Positions 6,658 to 13,617 of a stretch of 17,411 nt of DNA are shown piece by piece. Position numbers and translations under genes: made by a program. The DNA comes from Clostridia bacterium (GTDB taxonomy: Bacteria; Bacillota; Clostridia; Christensenellales; CAG-1252), in the NCBI GenBank assembly GCA_016296985.1, contig JAEDHM010000014.1, positions 1 to 17,411 on the forward strand, in the 5' to 3' direction. Position 1 is the first letter of the stretch. Each line of letters starts with the position of its first letter. A model generated the notes under the pieces. The model saw nothing but the letters and a program-made list of their open reading frames with translations, was not told the DNA's origin and made no database searches.

Positions 6658-7983
6658 ATGGATCTACCACTTAAATTTGCAGAAAGGATGAAAAATATAT
6701 TGGGAGAAGAATATCAAGCGTTTATCGCCGAGTATTCAAACCCACCTCAAAAGGCGTTGCGCTTAAACGGTTTCAAGCCCACCACCGCCGATTTATCCTC
6801 TTTTAATCTTTCTCAAATGCCTTACGGTGAAAACTGTTTTTATTACGAGGATAGCCGTCCCGGACTTTCTCCATTGCATCACGCCGGAGCCTTTTATATT
6901 CAAGAGCCGTCCGCTATTTTCCCCGTTGATTCTCTTCCCTTGAAAAAGGGTGATAAGGTTTTAGATTTATGCGCCGCTCCCGGTGGAAAAACCACCCAAA
7001 TTGCGGATAGGATAGGAGCCGAGGGCTTTTTGCTCTCCAATGAAATTGACACTCCTCGTTCTAAAATTTTGCTCTCCAACGTTGAAAGACTTGGGCTTAC
7101 AAACACTATCGTAACAAACCTTCCCACCAAACTAATCAGCGACTATTACGAAAATTGTTTTGATGCGGTTTTGGTAGACGCTCCTTGCTCGGGTGAAGGT
7201 ATGTTTAGAAAAGAGCCCGTCGCCTTGCAAGATTGGAGCGAGAAAAGCGTTTTAGGTTGCGCAACCCGAAGTTTCGAGGCTTTAGAGCGTGGCGCAAACT
7301 GCGTCAAAGGGGGCGGTTATTTACTTTATTCTACTTGTACCTTCTCCCTTGAGGAAAACGAAAACAACGTAAAAGCCTTTTTGCAGGCTCACCCAAATTT
7401 CTCTCTAGTACCCCTAAATCCTCGGGTATATCCCTACACTCGTGAAGGGGTAGATTTGCCCTTGTGTCGTCGTATGTATCCTCATACCGCAAAAGGTGAA
7501 GGACAGTTTGCCGCCTTGTTCAAAAAGGAGGGGGATGAAAAGGGAAGTCCAAGCAAAAAGATTGGAAAAACAAGCCCTCTTTCCACGCAAGAAAAAAAAG
7601 TGGTGGAAAAATTCCTCAAAGAAACGATCACCCATTGGGAGGACTTTCAACTTTGCAAAACTTTGGGCGGAATATTCCTTACCCCAAACTCCGCTTTCCC
7701 CGTGTCAGGCGCGCTTGTCCCCGGAATAAAGGTAGGGGAATTGACAAATGGCCGACTTGTACCCCATCATCACCTTTTTTCAGCTTTAGGCAACCGCTTT
7801 TTCAACAAACTTAATCTTTCTAACGACAGCGTAACGGCAAAAGCCTATATCCACGGTGATGAAATTCAGGCCGATACCCCCAACGGTTGGGGCGCAATTT
7901 TGATAGACGGCTGTCCCCTAGGCGGTTTCAAAGCCACCGACGGTAATCTCAAAAACCGCTATCCAAAAGGATTGCGAAAATAA
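6658..7983 (+). CDS. rsmF: RsmF-like 16S rRNA (cytosine-C5)-methyltransferase (NOL1/NOP2/Sun family)
   Basis: Transfers a methyl group from SAM to C5 of a cytosine in rRNA. The NSUN catalytic core is clear: the N-terminal substrate-facing segment NPPQKALRLN (28-37), SAM-binding motif I DLCAAPGGKT (103-112), VDAPCSGEGMFRK (173-185, containing the release cysteine C177) and motif VI STCTFSLEENE (225-235, nucleophile C227). The 441-residue length, with a C-terminal extension ending HGDEIQ, GWGAILIDGCPLGGFK, NRYPKGLRK, matches the two extra C-terminal domains of RsmF/YebU proteins. That points to 16S rRNA as substrate, but the exact position cannot be read from sequence. The start is set by its own consensus promoter and GAGGAA. 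It is monocistronic. The family is certain; the symbol is by architecture. Confidence 0.9.
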   Translation: MDLPLKFAERMKNILGEEYQAFIAEYSNPPQKALRLNGFKPTTADLSSFNLSQMPYGENCFYYEDSRPGLSPLHHAGAFYIQEPSAIFPVDSLPLKKGDKVLDLCAAPGGKTTQIADRIGAEGFLLSNEIDTPRSKILLSNVERLGLTNTIVTNLPTKLISDYYENCFDAVLVDAPCSGEGMFRKEPVALQDWSEKSVLGCATRSFEALERGANCVKGGGYLLYSTCTFSLEENENNVKAFLQAHPNFSLVPLNPRVYPYTREGVDLPLCRRMYPHTAKGEGQFAALFKKEGDEKGSPSKKIGKTSPLSTQEKKVVEKFLKETITHWEDFQLCKTLGGIFLTPNSAFPVSGALVPGIKVGELTNGRLVPHHHLFSALGNRFFNKLNLSNDSVTAKAYIHGDEIQADTPNGWGAILIDGCPLGGFKATDGNLKNRYPKGLRK

Positions 7984-8047
7984 TGTCGAAGAAATAAATC
8001 TATTTTTAATGATCCTAATTCCCAAGAAAAGCAAAACCACAAAAATT

Positions 8048-8075
8048 AAACCCTATGGAAGTCCATAGGGTTTTT
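8048..8075. terminator. Bidirectional terminator between the methyltransferase and mutase-fusion genes
   Basis: A perfect 12-bp stem AAACCCTATGGA (8048-8059) / TCCATAGGGTTT (8062-8073) with a 2-base spacer and T-runs on both strands, between convergent genes. Confidence 0.9.
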
Positions 8076-8088
8076 AAGTTTACAAATT

Positions 8089-10497
8089 TTATTCGCCTTC
8101 GGGTTGTGTGGAATCTTCGGGAGTTTCTTCAGGCGTATTTTCGGGATTGGGATTTTCAGGAGTGGGTTCCTCGGGCGTAGGTTCCTCGGGCGTAGGTTCA
8201 TTTTCAGGAAGAGTGGTGATTTGATTTTCCACTTCGCTATCGGTGTAATAGCCTTCGCCGACTGCAAAGATTGCAAAGGTTGCGCCGTCAGTGAAATCAA
8301 AGGTTACGGAAACAGCCTTGGTATACATCTTTTCTTGACCATAGGTGATCAAGTAATAATCGGCGTTTTCAACGCTTTCCCAAGCAAAGGTTACTTTATC
8401 GCCGTCGATTACAAAGTTTACAACGGGTTTTGCAAGTTGAATCTTCTTTACGTAGGTAGTCAAAACCTTATCGCTATCCTTGTAGTGGGTGTTGCTGTGT
8501 TTTGCGGTAACGTAAACGGTATAAGTTCCAACGCCGTTGACCTGTTGAGAAATATCAATTCTTGAAATGGTTTCACCATCGGGTACGGTGTAGTCGAATT
8601 CGGCTCCGTTGATAGTGTAGTGGTAAGAGGTAGGAGCGGTAACGCCGTTTACGGGGGAGATGATCAACGTAACAACGCCATTGACGTCTTCTTGAATGGA
8701 AATAGAAGGCGCTTGAAGTTTTACAACGTAACTTACGGTGATTTGAATAGCATCGCTGTCAAGGTATTTTTCATCCTCAGCGCTTGCGAAAACCGACAAC
8801 GTATAATCGCCGGGAGCAAGGTCGGGGAGCATAACTTTTTCAACGGTAGTGGTATAGGTTTCGCCGTTTATGGTATAGATATATTTATCCGCATTTAACA
8901 CGCTTCCGATAAAGCAGATATATCTTCCATTTTCCTCGATTACGTTAAGGGTTTGAGGAGCGTTAAGTTTTTCCAATATCAAAACGTTTTCAACGTTCAA
9001 AATACTTTCAACCTTGCTTTGAGGATAGATGGAAAGTTTAACTGCGTTTTCAATCAATCCAATTTCGGCGCCGTCATAGGCAACTACAAGATTGCCACCG
9101 TCAATGCTTTCCGCTTTTCCGTAAAGGTCGAGGTTACCCGAAAGGGTGGTGTGTCCTATCAGTTCGCCAAGGATTTTTGTTTCTTCACCATTTAGGGTAA
9201 GATCTTCAACCGCAAGAGCAACTTTGCCAATCTGCGCCTTTTTATAAACTGCAGTCATCTTGGTTGCGGTTATATCAGCGCAAAGGTTGAAGTCGGCATT
9301 AGGCGCGTTTAAGGTAATTTCCTGCGCCTTTATTGCGCCACCTTCTTCAAATCCCTTATGGGTAAAGAAGCCAAGTTTACTACCAAAACCGCCAACTTCA
9401 CGGGTATAGTCAAGAGAAAGTTTTCCGTTTACCGTAAGGGTATATTCGTTCAAATCCAAATCGAAATCAGAAAGAGCAAGGTCGCCGTCAATCGTTACGT
9501 CGTTTTTGAAAACCAAAATGGATTTTCCTTCTTTTGCGTTTAGGATATCCTCAGCGTCACGGACGAAAACCATATCCTTTGTGTGGTAGAAGTGAGCGCC
9601 GATAAGCACGCCGACAACTGCCAATGCAAGACTCATCAAAACAAGGAACAAGACGTGTTTTTTGCACCACAAGGCAAACTTTGAAGGCTTTTTCTCCTTC
9701 TTTTCTTTTTTCTTTTTGCCTTTCTTGTCACCTTCTTCAGAGTCTTCTTCAGAGCCTTCCTCGGTGGTTTCTTCTCCTTCCGCACTTTCTTCTGTTACTT
9801 CTTCAAGGGTAACGACTTCGCTTTTGTCCACAAGTTCGTTATCTTCGTTTTCAACAAGGGTAGTTGTTTCAACGGGAGCGTCTTCCTCCTCTTTGTCTTC
9901 ACTTGTTTCCGCACTATCTTCGGTTATTGCCTCGCTTTCTTCAACAGGGGAAGTTTCTTCCGCTTTTTCCTCAACGGACTCTTCTTCGCTTTCGGCTACC
10001 TCGTCTTCAGCGGGTACGTCAAAACTTTCAACCTCGGGATTGCTTTCCTCTGCAATTTCTTCAATTATAGGCTCGCTTTCCTCGGTAATTTCGTCAACTG
10101 CGGGAGCAATTTCTTCAACGGACTCTTCTTCGACTTCGGTATCAGCGTTTTCTTCTTCAGTTTCCGCTTGAGTGTTTTCTTCTTCTACAAAGGCGACTTC
10201 AGCTTGAGAAATCTCGTCAACCTCAGCTTCACCTACTTCGGATTCCTTATCAAAATCTTCAGAGTCTACGCTTTCAATTTCTTCAAGAGGAATAGATTCT
10301 TCTTCAAGTTCAAACTCCTCGTCTTCGGAGGCATTGTCCTCTTCGGGGATATCACTTTCTACGTCGCTTTCCTTAGATACAACCTCTTCGCTTTCTTCGG
10401 CAATATCGTCAGCGGTTTCATTTTTAGTCGCGCTTTCTAAATCCAAAGAATTTTCTTCTATTTCACTATCGGTGGTGAAAACTTCTTCTTTTTCCAT
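8089..10497 (-). CDS. Acidic single-pass surface protein made from an internal start in the fusion frame
   Basis: This product of 802 residues would start at the ATG at 10497, with AAAGGAG (10503-10509) 5 bases upstream. Layout in its own numbering: residues 1-257 are almost entirely Glu, Ser, Asp, Val and Ala and probably disordered. A Lys-rich stretch (258-273) follows, then one hydrophobic helix (about 280-304, HVLFLVLMSLALAVVGVLIG). About 490 outer residues follow. By the positive-inside rule the acidic part is cytoplasmic. The outer part begins with DLALSDFDLDLNEYTLTVNGKL, suggesting parallel beta or beta-helix structure, then about three fibronectin-III-like beta domains (roughly 511-760). 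The tail is PTPEE repeats, which resemble a wall-spanning spacer, but there is no LPXTG sorting motif. Function is unknown. It could be translated alone, as the tail of the mutase, or both. Confidence 0.55.
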   Translation of the reverse strand: MEKEEVFTTDSEIEENSLDLESATKNETADDIAEESEEVVSKESDVESDIPEEDNASEDEEFELEEESIPLEEIESVDSEDFDKESEVGEAEVDEISQAEVAFVEEENTQAETEEENADTEVEEESVEEIAPAVDEITEESEPIIEEIAEESNPEVESFDVPAEDEVAESEEESVEEKAEETSPVEESEAITEDSAETSEDKEEEDAPVETTTLVENEDNELVDKSEVVTLEEVTEESAEGEETTEEGSEEDSEEGDKKGKKKKEKKEKKPSKFALWCKKHVLFLVLMSLALAVVGVLIGAHFYHTKDMVFVRDAEDILNAKEGKSILVFKNDVTIDGDLALSDFDLDLNEYTLTVNGKLSLDYTREVGGFGSKLGFFTHKGFEEGGAIKAQEITLNAPNADFNLCADITATKMTAVYKKAQIGKVALAVEDLTLNGEETKILGELIGHTTLSGNLDLYGKAESIDGGNLVVAYDGAEIGLIENAVKLSIYPQSKVESILNVENVLILEKLNAPQTLNVIEENGRYICFIGSVLNADKYIYTINGETYTTTVEKVMLPDLAPGDYTLSVFASAEDEKYLDSDAIQITVSYVVKLQAPSISIQEDVNGVVTLIISPVNGVTAPTSYHYTINGAEFDYTVPDGETISRIDISQQVNGVGTYTVYVTAKHSNTHYKDSDKVLTTYVKKIQLAKPVVNFVIDGDKVTFAWESVENADYYLITYGQEKMYTKAVSVTFDFTDGATFAIFAVGEGYYTDSEVENQITTLPENEPTPEEPTPEEPTPENPNPENTPEETPEDSTQPEGE

Positions 10498-11709
10498 AAT
10501 TTCTCCTTTAATAAATTCGTCGATAAGACGATAGCCGTCTTCAATGAAAATATCACTTTTACGGCAGGTTTCCTCATCGAAAACCCTATTTTTTTCCTTG
10601 CCCATTCCCGAATAATAGATCATAAAGGGTACGGGATCGGATACGTGACTACCCACCTCAACAGGTGTAGGATGATCGGGACAAATCAAAATTGCAAAAT
10701 CTTCACCTGCAAGGGTGAGAGCCTTGTAAACGGGACCTACGATATCTCGGTCAATATTTTCAATTGCCAAAATCTTTTCGTCCAAAAGTTTTTGGTGTCC
10801 CATTTCATCCGGTGCTTCGACGTGGATATAAACGTAGTCTAATCCATAGGAAAGGGCGGATAAAGCAGCCTCTGCTTTGCCACTGTAGTTTGTGTCAAGT
10901 CCACCGTTTGCGCCAACTACCGAAATGGATTCCATTTTTGCGCCTTTTGCAATGCCCTTAAGCAAATCCACTGCGCTTACGATACCGCCACGCAACCCTG
11001 TTTTCTCATAAAAGGAAGGAAGAGAGGGCTTTGTACCTTCGCCCCAAAGCCAAATGCCGTTGGCAGGGCGTTTGCCTTCTTTTATCCTCTTTTGGTTTAC
11101 GGGGTGGTCGGCCAAAATCTCGTTTGCCATCACGTACATATCTTTGGCAACTTCGGCAAAATCGCCGACAGGGAGATAATCGCCTATTCTCTTTCCCGTA
11201 ATGTCGTGAGGGGGGGTGTAGGTAGTGCCGATTTTAGCATTTTTTCTTACCAAACAATGTCGGTAAGAAACACCGGCGTGCAAGCAAATATCTTCGCTAT
11301 CGAAAAACTCTTTCAAGCTTGCGATAAGTTGTCGACTCTCAGTGGTAGAAATTTCACCTGCGCTGTAGTCGAGCAACACTTTATCCTCAAAATTGGGGTT
11401 GTCGTCAAGGGTAACAAAATTCAATCTTGTAGCGATATCCTCTTCCCCTAAAATTACTCCCATTGCCAAAGCTTCAAGGGGCGACCTTCCGGTATAACAG
11501 GTTTTTGGGTCAAAACCTAAGATTGAAAGGTTTGCTGTATCACTACCCGGGGCAAATCCCTCGGGCACCGTCCTAACCTGTCCAAGTACCGAATACCTTG
11601 CCAAAAAGTCCATGTTAGGCTTGTACGCCTTTGCCATGGGAGTTTTTCCGCCAAGGGCGGGTACAGGATAGTCGGCCATGCCGTCACATAAAATTACAAC
11701 GTACTTCAT
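8089..11709 (-). CDS. apgM: Phosphoglycerate mutase (archaeal type) fused in frame to a single-pass surface protein
   Basis: One uninterrupted 1206-codon frame. Residues 1-404 are a complete cofactor-independent phosphoglycerate mutase of the archaeal-type branch of the alkaline-phosphatase superfamily (3-PG to 2-PG, glycolysis). Visible: metal-binding ILCDGMADYP (6-15), the GSDTANLS stretch (55-62) with the predicted phosphoserine, CYTGRSPLEA (71-80), HVEAPDEMGH (296-305) and CPDHPTPVEVGSHVSDPVPF (343-362). Homologues end near DGYRLIDEFIK, which here is followed without a stop by IMEKEEV. The rest is an acidic linker (405-661), a Lys cluster (662-677), one membrane helix (about 684-708) and an extracellular part. 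A perfect ribosome site at the junction suggests that two genes have lost the stop between them, so both a fusion and a separate second protein may be made. The start at 11709 matches the family's N-terminus and should be leaderless. A sequencing indel could mimic the fusion. Confidence 0.88.
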   Translation of the reverse strand: MKYVVILCDGMADYPVPALGGKTPMAKAYKPNMDFLARYSVLGQVRTVPEGFAPGSDTANLSILGFDPKTCYTGRSPLEALAMGVILGEEDIATRLNFVTLDDNPNFEDKVLLDYSAGEISTTESRQLIASLKEFFDSEDICLHAGVSYRHCLVRKNAKIGTTYTPPHDITGKRIGDYLPVGDFAEVAKDMYVMANEILADHPVNQKRIKEGKRPANGIWLWGEGTKPSLPSFYEKTGLRGGIVSAVDLLKGIAKGAKMESISVVGANGGLDTNYSGKAEAALSALSYGLDYVYIHVEAPDEMGHQKLLDEKILAIENIDRDIVGPVYKALTLAGEDFAILICPDHPTPVEVGSHVSDPVPFMIYYSGMGKEKNRVFDEETCRKSDIFIEDGYRLIDEFIKGEIMEKEEVFTTDSEIEENSLDLESATKNETADDIAEESEEVVSKESDVESDIPEEDNASEDEEFELEEESIPLEEIESVDSEDFDKESEVGEAEVDEISQAEVAFVEEENTQAETEEENADTEVEEESVEEIAPAVDEITEESEPIIEEIAEESNPEVESFDVPAEDEVAESEEESVEEKAEETSPVEESEAITEDSAETSEDKEEEDAPVETTTLVENEDNELVDKSEVVTLEEVTEESAEGEETTEEGSEEDSEEGDKKGKKKKEKKEKKPSKFALWCKKHVLFLVLMSLALAVVGVLIGAHFYHTKDMVFVRDAEDILNAKEGKSILVFKNDVTIDGDLALSDFDLDLNEYTLTVNGKLSLDYTREVGGFGSKLGFFTHKGFEEGGAIKAQEITLNAPNADFNLCADITATKMTAVYKKAQIGKVALAVEDLTLNGEETKILGELIGHTTLSGNLDLYGKAESIDGGNLVVAYDGAEIGLIENAVKLSIYPQSKVESILNVENVLILEKLNAPQTLNVIEENGRYICFIGSVLNADKYIYTINGETYTTTVEKVMLPDLAPGDYTLSVFASAEDEKYLDSDAIQITVSYVVKLQAPSISIQEDVNGVVTLIISPVNGVTAPTSYHYTINGAEFDYTVPDGETISRIDISQQVNGVGTYTVYVTAKHSNTHYKDSDKVLTTYVKKIQLAKPVVNFVIDGDKVTFAWESVENADYYLITYGQEKMYTKAVSVTFDFTDGATFAIFAVGEGYYTDSEVENQITTLPENEPTPEEPTPEEPTPENPNPENTPEETPEDSTQPEGE
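8155..8199 (-). repeat. Three 15-bp tandem repeats coding EPTPE units
   Basis: Units at 8155-8169, 8170-8184 and 8185-8199; the last two are identical and the first is diverged. They encode the proline-rich Glu-Pro-Thr-Pro-Glu spacer near the C-terminus of the surface protein and may vary in number by slippage. Confidence 0.85.
10503..10509 (-). promoter_or_regulatory. Internal ribosome binding site at the fusion junction
   Basis: The minus strand carries AAAGGAG, then AAATT, then ATG (10497). In the mutase frame these bases code IKGEI. A TAA lies out of frame at 10510-10508, overlapping this site, exactly where a stop would be in an ordinary two-gene arrangement. Confidence 0.75.
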
Positions 11710-11716
11710 ATTTCAT

Positions 11717-11745
11717 ATTATATTATGACTTTTCAAATAAGTCAA
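11717..11745 (-). promoter_or_regulatory. Promoter giving a leaderless apgM-fusion mRNA
   Basis: On the minus strand: TTGACT (11740-11745), 17-base spacer, perfect TATAAT (11717-11722). Only 7 bases separate the -10 box from the ATG at 11709, so transcription should begin at or one base before the start codon. No ribosome site is present. Confidence 0.8.
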
Positions 11746-11798
11746 TGTATGAAAAGGCAAAGACGATGATATCAACCAATTCTCACGGCAAAAAACTG

Positions 11799-11909
11799 CA
11801 AATTACTTCGTTTTTTTCTCGGTCACAGACTTTCCATGTATGCTCCCTTGAAAGAAAACTTGTTCTTTTTGTTTTTTGCACGTGACAATTGCCCGCTCTC
11901 ACCGTCTTT
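11799..11909. repeat. Copy 1 of a ~110-bp direct repeat
   Basis: It shares with the second copy a near-identical left part (CAAATTACTTCG, seven T, CTCGGTCACAGACT) and right part (ACTTGTTCTTTTTG, then TTGCACGTGACAATTGCC, CGCTCTC, CCGTCTTT). The middle ~25 bases are diverged, though GTATGCTC is kept. Short frames on the minus strand give Lys/Arg-rich peptides, but none has a start with a ribosome site. It is non-coding as far as can be seen. Confidence 0.85.
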
Positions 11910-12060
11910 GCCTTTTTTGAATAACCCCTCTTAAAACTGTTGTTCTTTTTGCGTTTTTCTCCTCAACCGCTAAAAAGCGTTTCAGCTAAATTCAGCCATC
12001 TACCGAGCCAGAGCCTTTCTTATCACTATCACTTGAATTTTTAATTTTTGTGGAAGGCAC
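11910..12060. other. Spacer between the two repeat copies
   Basis: No gene is visible. AAAACTG-TTGTTCTTTTTGCG at 11933-11953 resembles the ACTTGTTCTTTTTG part of the repeat and may be a third, degenerate fragment. A small hairpin CGCT-AAAA-AGCG lies at 11968-11979. With the flanking copies this forms one non-coding block of about 550 bases between the fusion gene and the DUF6512-like gene. Confidence 0.5.
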
Positions 12061-12170
12061 CAAATTACTTCGTTTTTTTCTCGGTCACAGACTAGGGGGT
12101 ATGCTCTTATGATAAAAACTTGTTCTTTTTGTTTTTTTGCACGTGACAATTGCCCGCTCTCGCCGTCTTT
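12061..12170. repeat. Copy 2 of the ~110-bp direct repeat
   Basis: Same orientation as copy 1, 262 bases further on. The outer blocks match almost base for base, while the centre (AGGGGGTATGCTCTTATGAT) differs. From here to 12256 no gene is seen. A 6-bp inverted repeat GGCGTT (12189-12194) / AACGCC (12212-12217) is the only structure, and it could end the DUF6512-like transcript weakly. Confidence 0.85.
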
Positions 12171-12256
12171 TGCAAGTTTTGTTATTAGGGCGTTATTTTG
12201 ATTTGCGTGAAAACGCCGGGACTTTTTTGTTTCACCGCAACTGGGATTTTGCTGAC

Positions 12257-12805
12257 TTATCCTATTCCATAAGTATTGGTAACGGGATCAAGGAATAACG
12301 GTAATTTGGGCGGATAATAGGTAAAAATTACAAATAAGAGTGCGATGAGAAACAATGGGATAAAACCGAGAAAATCTCCCTTGCGCTTTCTATCTTTTTT
12401 GTAATAACTATACTCAAAAGAAAAGCCTAAAAAGGAAGAGGATATAAACAAAAGGATATTTATCCAAGGGGGAGTTGTACCAAAAATTCCGTTTAAGGTA
12501 TAAAAGAAAGCGGGAATAAGAAAAATTGCCAAGATTACGCCGACAAATTTTACACTCCAAAAACTTTTTATCTCCTTTAGGAAAAAACTTTCCACCACCG
12601 CAAAAATGAAGGTGGGGAAAAACAATATTTTCATGTGCTCGAAAGTGGATTCGTTGACAGCGGAAAAGGATGCAACGATAGTATTTTTCCCTGTCCATTG
12701 ATACAAAAAATGAAAAATACTCCCTAGGGCAACGGAAAAAATAAATCCACCGATTTGCCACCACAAAACTTTTTTCTTTACCATACTTGAATAAAGTGTA
12801 TTCAC
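12257..12805 (-). CDS. Small integral membrane protein, DUF6512-like
   Basis: A 182-residue protein with about five or six hydrophobic helices and no catalytic motif. The N-terminal pattern, a Lys-rich start then a helix containing LGSIFHFLYQWTG, then VASFSAVNESTFEHMKILFFP, is what I associate with the DUF6512 family of Bacillota membrane proteins. Function is unknown. The start is uncertain: GTG at 12805 gives the longest frame, and ATG at 12784 (MVKKKVLWW) matches the family's usual short N-terminus; neither has a good ribosome site. The upstream gap holds a short palindrome GGAAT-TTT-ATTCC (12812-12824). The SLOG gene upstream ends in a terminator, so this gene probably has its own, unrecognised promoter. 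Confidence 0.7.
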   Translation of the reverse strand: MNTLYSSMVKKKVLWWQIGGFIFSVALGSIFHFLYQWTGKNTIVASFSAVNESTFEHMKILFFPTFIFAVVESFFLKEIKSFWSVKFVGVILAIFLIPAFFYTLNGIFGTTPPWINILLFISSSFLGFSFEYSYYKKDRKRKGDFLGFIPLFLIALLFVIFTYYPPKLPLFLDPVTNTYGIG

Positions 12806-12854
12806 TTTTGCGGAATTTTATTCCCACAAAGAGGTCGTCTATGTTTGAAGAAAG

Positions 12855-12880
12855 AAAAAAAGAGAGAACTAATCTCTCTT
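12855..12880 (-). terminator. Terminator of the SLOG gene, with the stop codon in its loop
   Basis: On the minus strand, AAGAGAGA (12880-12873) pairs with TCTCTCTT (12867-12860), followed by a T-run down to 12855. The TAG stop (12871-12869) lies in the 5-base loop, so the hairpin overlaps the last codons. Confidence 0.8.
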
Positions 12881-13408
12881 CTTGCTGTTTTTAGCCACGT
12901 CTTTTATATCGATAATCACCACGGGAAGCCCCTTTTTGTGAGCGTATTTTATAGTTTGATAGGTTCCCCCAAACTGTTTTCCCGTCCAAAAGGCAACAAG
13001 ACAGTCAGCGTGATCCACCATATACTGATTCCTTTTCATCATACAATATTTGGTATAGTGATCGCTGATATAGTTGACTTCGTCCGCTTCTTTCAACAAG
13101 GCGTTGTATCTATCTCTATCACGCTTGTCCCAAGAATCCGATTGGCTTTTGCAGGGAATTGCAAGCTCTAAAAGGATAGGCGGAGGCTCTCTTCTTCGAT
13201 TTACCACAGCCTCGGCAAAAACTGTGTCAACACCCAACGCGCCACCGGTGATAAATTTACAGTATCCCTTGTCAACAAGCATGTTCAAGGTTTCGCGGAC
13301 AACACCTTCAAAAAAAACGTTTTCATCAGAAAAATCCTTGTAGTAATCCCAAGGTAAGTCCTGAGGTCTATGTCCGGTTATGGCGCAAGTGTGTCTTTTA
13401 TCTATCAT
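12869..13408 (-). CDS. SLOG-superfamily protein of the DUF1273 (YpsA-related) type
   Basis: A 179-residue cytosolic protein with a Rossmann-like SLOG fold, expected to bind a nucleotide or nucleotide-derived ligand. Visible: the opening strand CAITGHRPQDLPW (8-20), the glycine-rich loop FITGGALGVDTVFAEAV (52-68), a conserved KRNQYMVDHADCLVAFW (125-141) and GGT in the last third (147-149). The set TGHRP...TGGALGVDT...RNQ.M is typical of DUF1273. B. subtilis YpsA of the same superfamily affects cell division, but this protein is not close enough to transfer the symbol. The start is the ATG at 13408, which begins the family's first strand. It has no ribosome site and lies 6 bases after a perfect extended -10 box, implying a leaderless mRNA. 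It is monocistronic. The ligand is unknown. Confidence 0.88.
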   Translation of the reverse strand: MIDKRHTCAITGHRPQDLPWDYYKDFSDENVFFEGVVRETLNMLVDKGYCKFITGGALGVDTVFAEAVVNRRREPPPILLELAIPCKSQSDSWDKRDRDRYNALLKEADEVNYISDHYTKYCMMKRNQYMVDHADCLVAFWTGKQFGGTYQTIKYAHKKGLPVVIIDIKDVAKNSKKRD

Positions 13409-13414
13409 GCAATC

Positions 13415-13423
13415 ATTATATCA
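13415..13423 (-). promoter_or_regulatory. Extended -10 promoter giving a leaderless SLOG mRNA
   Basis: On the minus strand TGATATAAT is a full extended -10 element (TATAAT at 13415-13420). The -35 region is poor. Six bases separate it from the ATG, placing the predicted +1 on the A at 13408. Between 13424 and 13588 the sequence is A/T-rich with no gene. Confidence 0.65.
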
Positions 13424-13588
13424 TAAAAAGAAATAAATAAAGAGGAAATAATTTGGATAATTGACTAAATATATATATTAAGAAAGAAAAAGGTCGAAAA
13501 AGGAAGAGAATTACTCGTTGTTTTCAAAAATTTACCAATCTTTGGTATAACAAAAAGAAAAATTGTAAAAAATATTTTCAAAAAACCC

Positions 13589-13616
13589 TTGACATTCTCC
13601 ACCAATGTGCTATAAT
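13589..13616 (+). promoter_or_regulatory. Sigma-A promoter for hsp20
   Basis: TTGACA (13589-13594), 16-base spacer, TATAAT (13611-13616). The predicted start is near 13623, inside the CIRCE element, leaving a 5' leader of about 95 bases. Confidence 0.9.
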
Positions 13617-13617
13617 G

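Noticed and set aside
8155..8199. CRISPR-like short repeats
   Set aside because: The units are adjacent 15-mers without spacers and encode a regular EPTPE protein repeat.
9662..10171. Long Ser-rich open frame on the plus strand
   Set aside because: It is the antisense of the Glu/Ser-rich arm (GAA and TCT-type codons read backwards give Ser and Phe runs). There is no ribosome site and no family signal.
11799..12170. Coding potential of the repeat block on the minus strand
   Set aside because: Each frame gives short Lys/Arg-rich peptides that break within or just after the repeat. The two copies shift frame relative to each other, and no start has a ribosome site.
13455..13490. TTGACT followed by an AT stretch, as a promoter upstream of hsp20
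   Set aside because: No -10 box occurs at 16-18 bases, and the TTGACA/TATAAT pair at 13589-13616 with CIRCE explains the gene.
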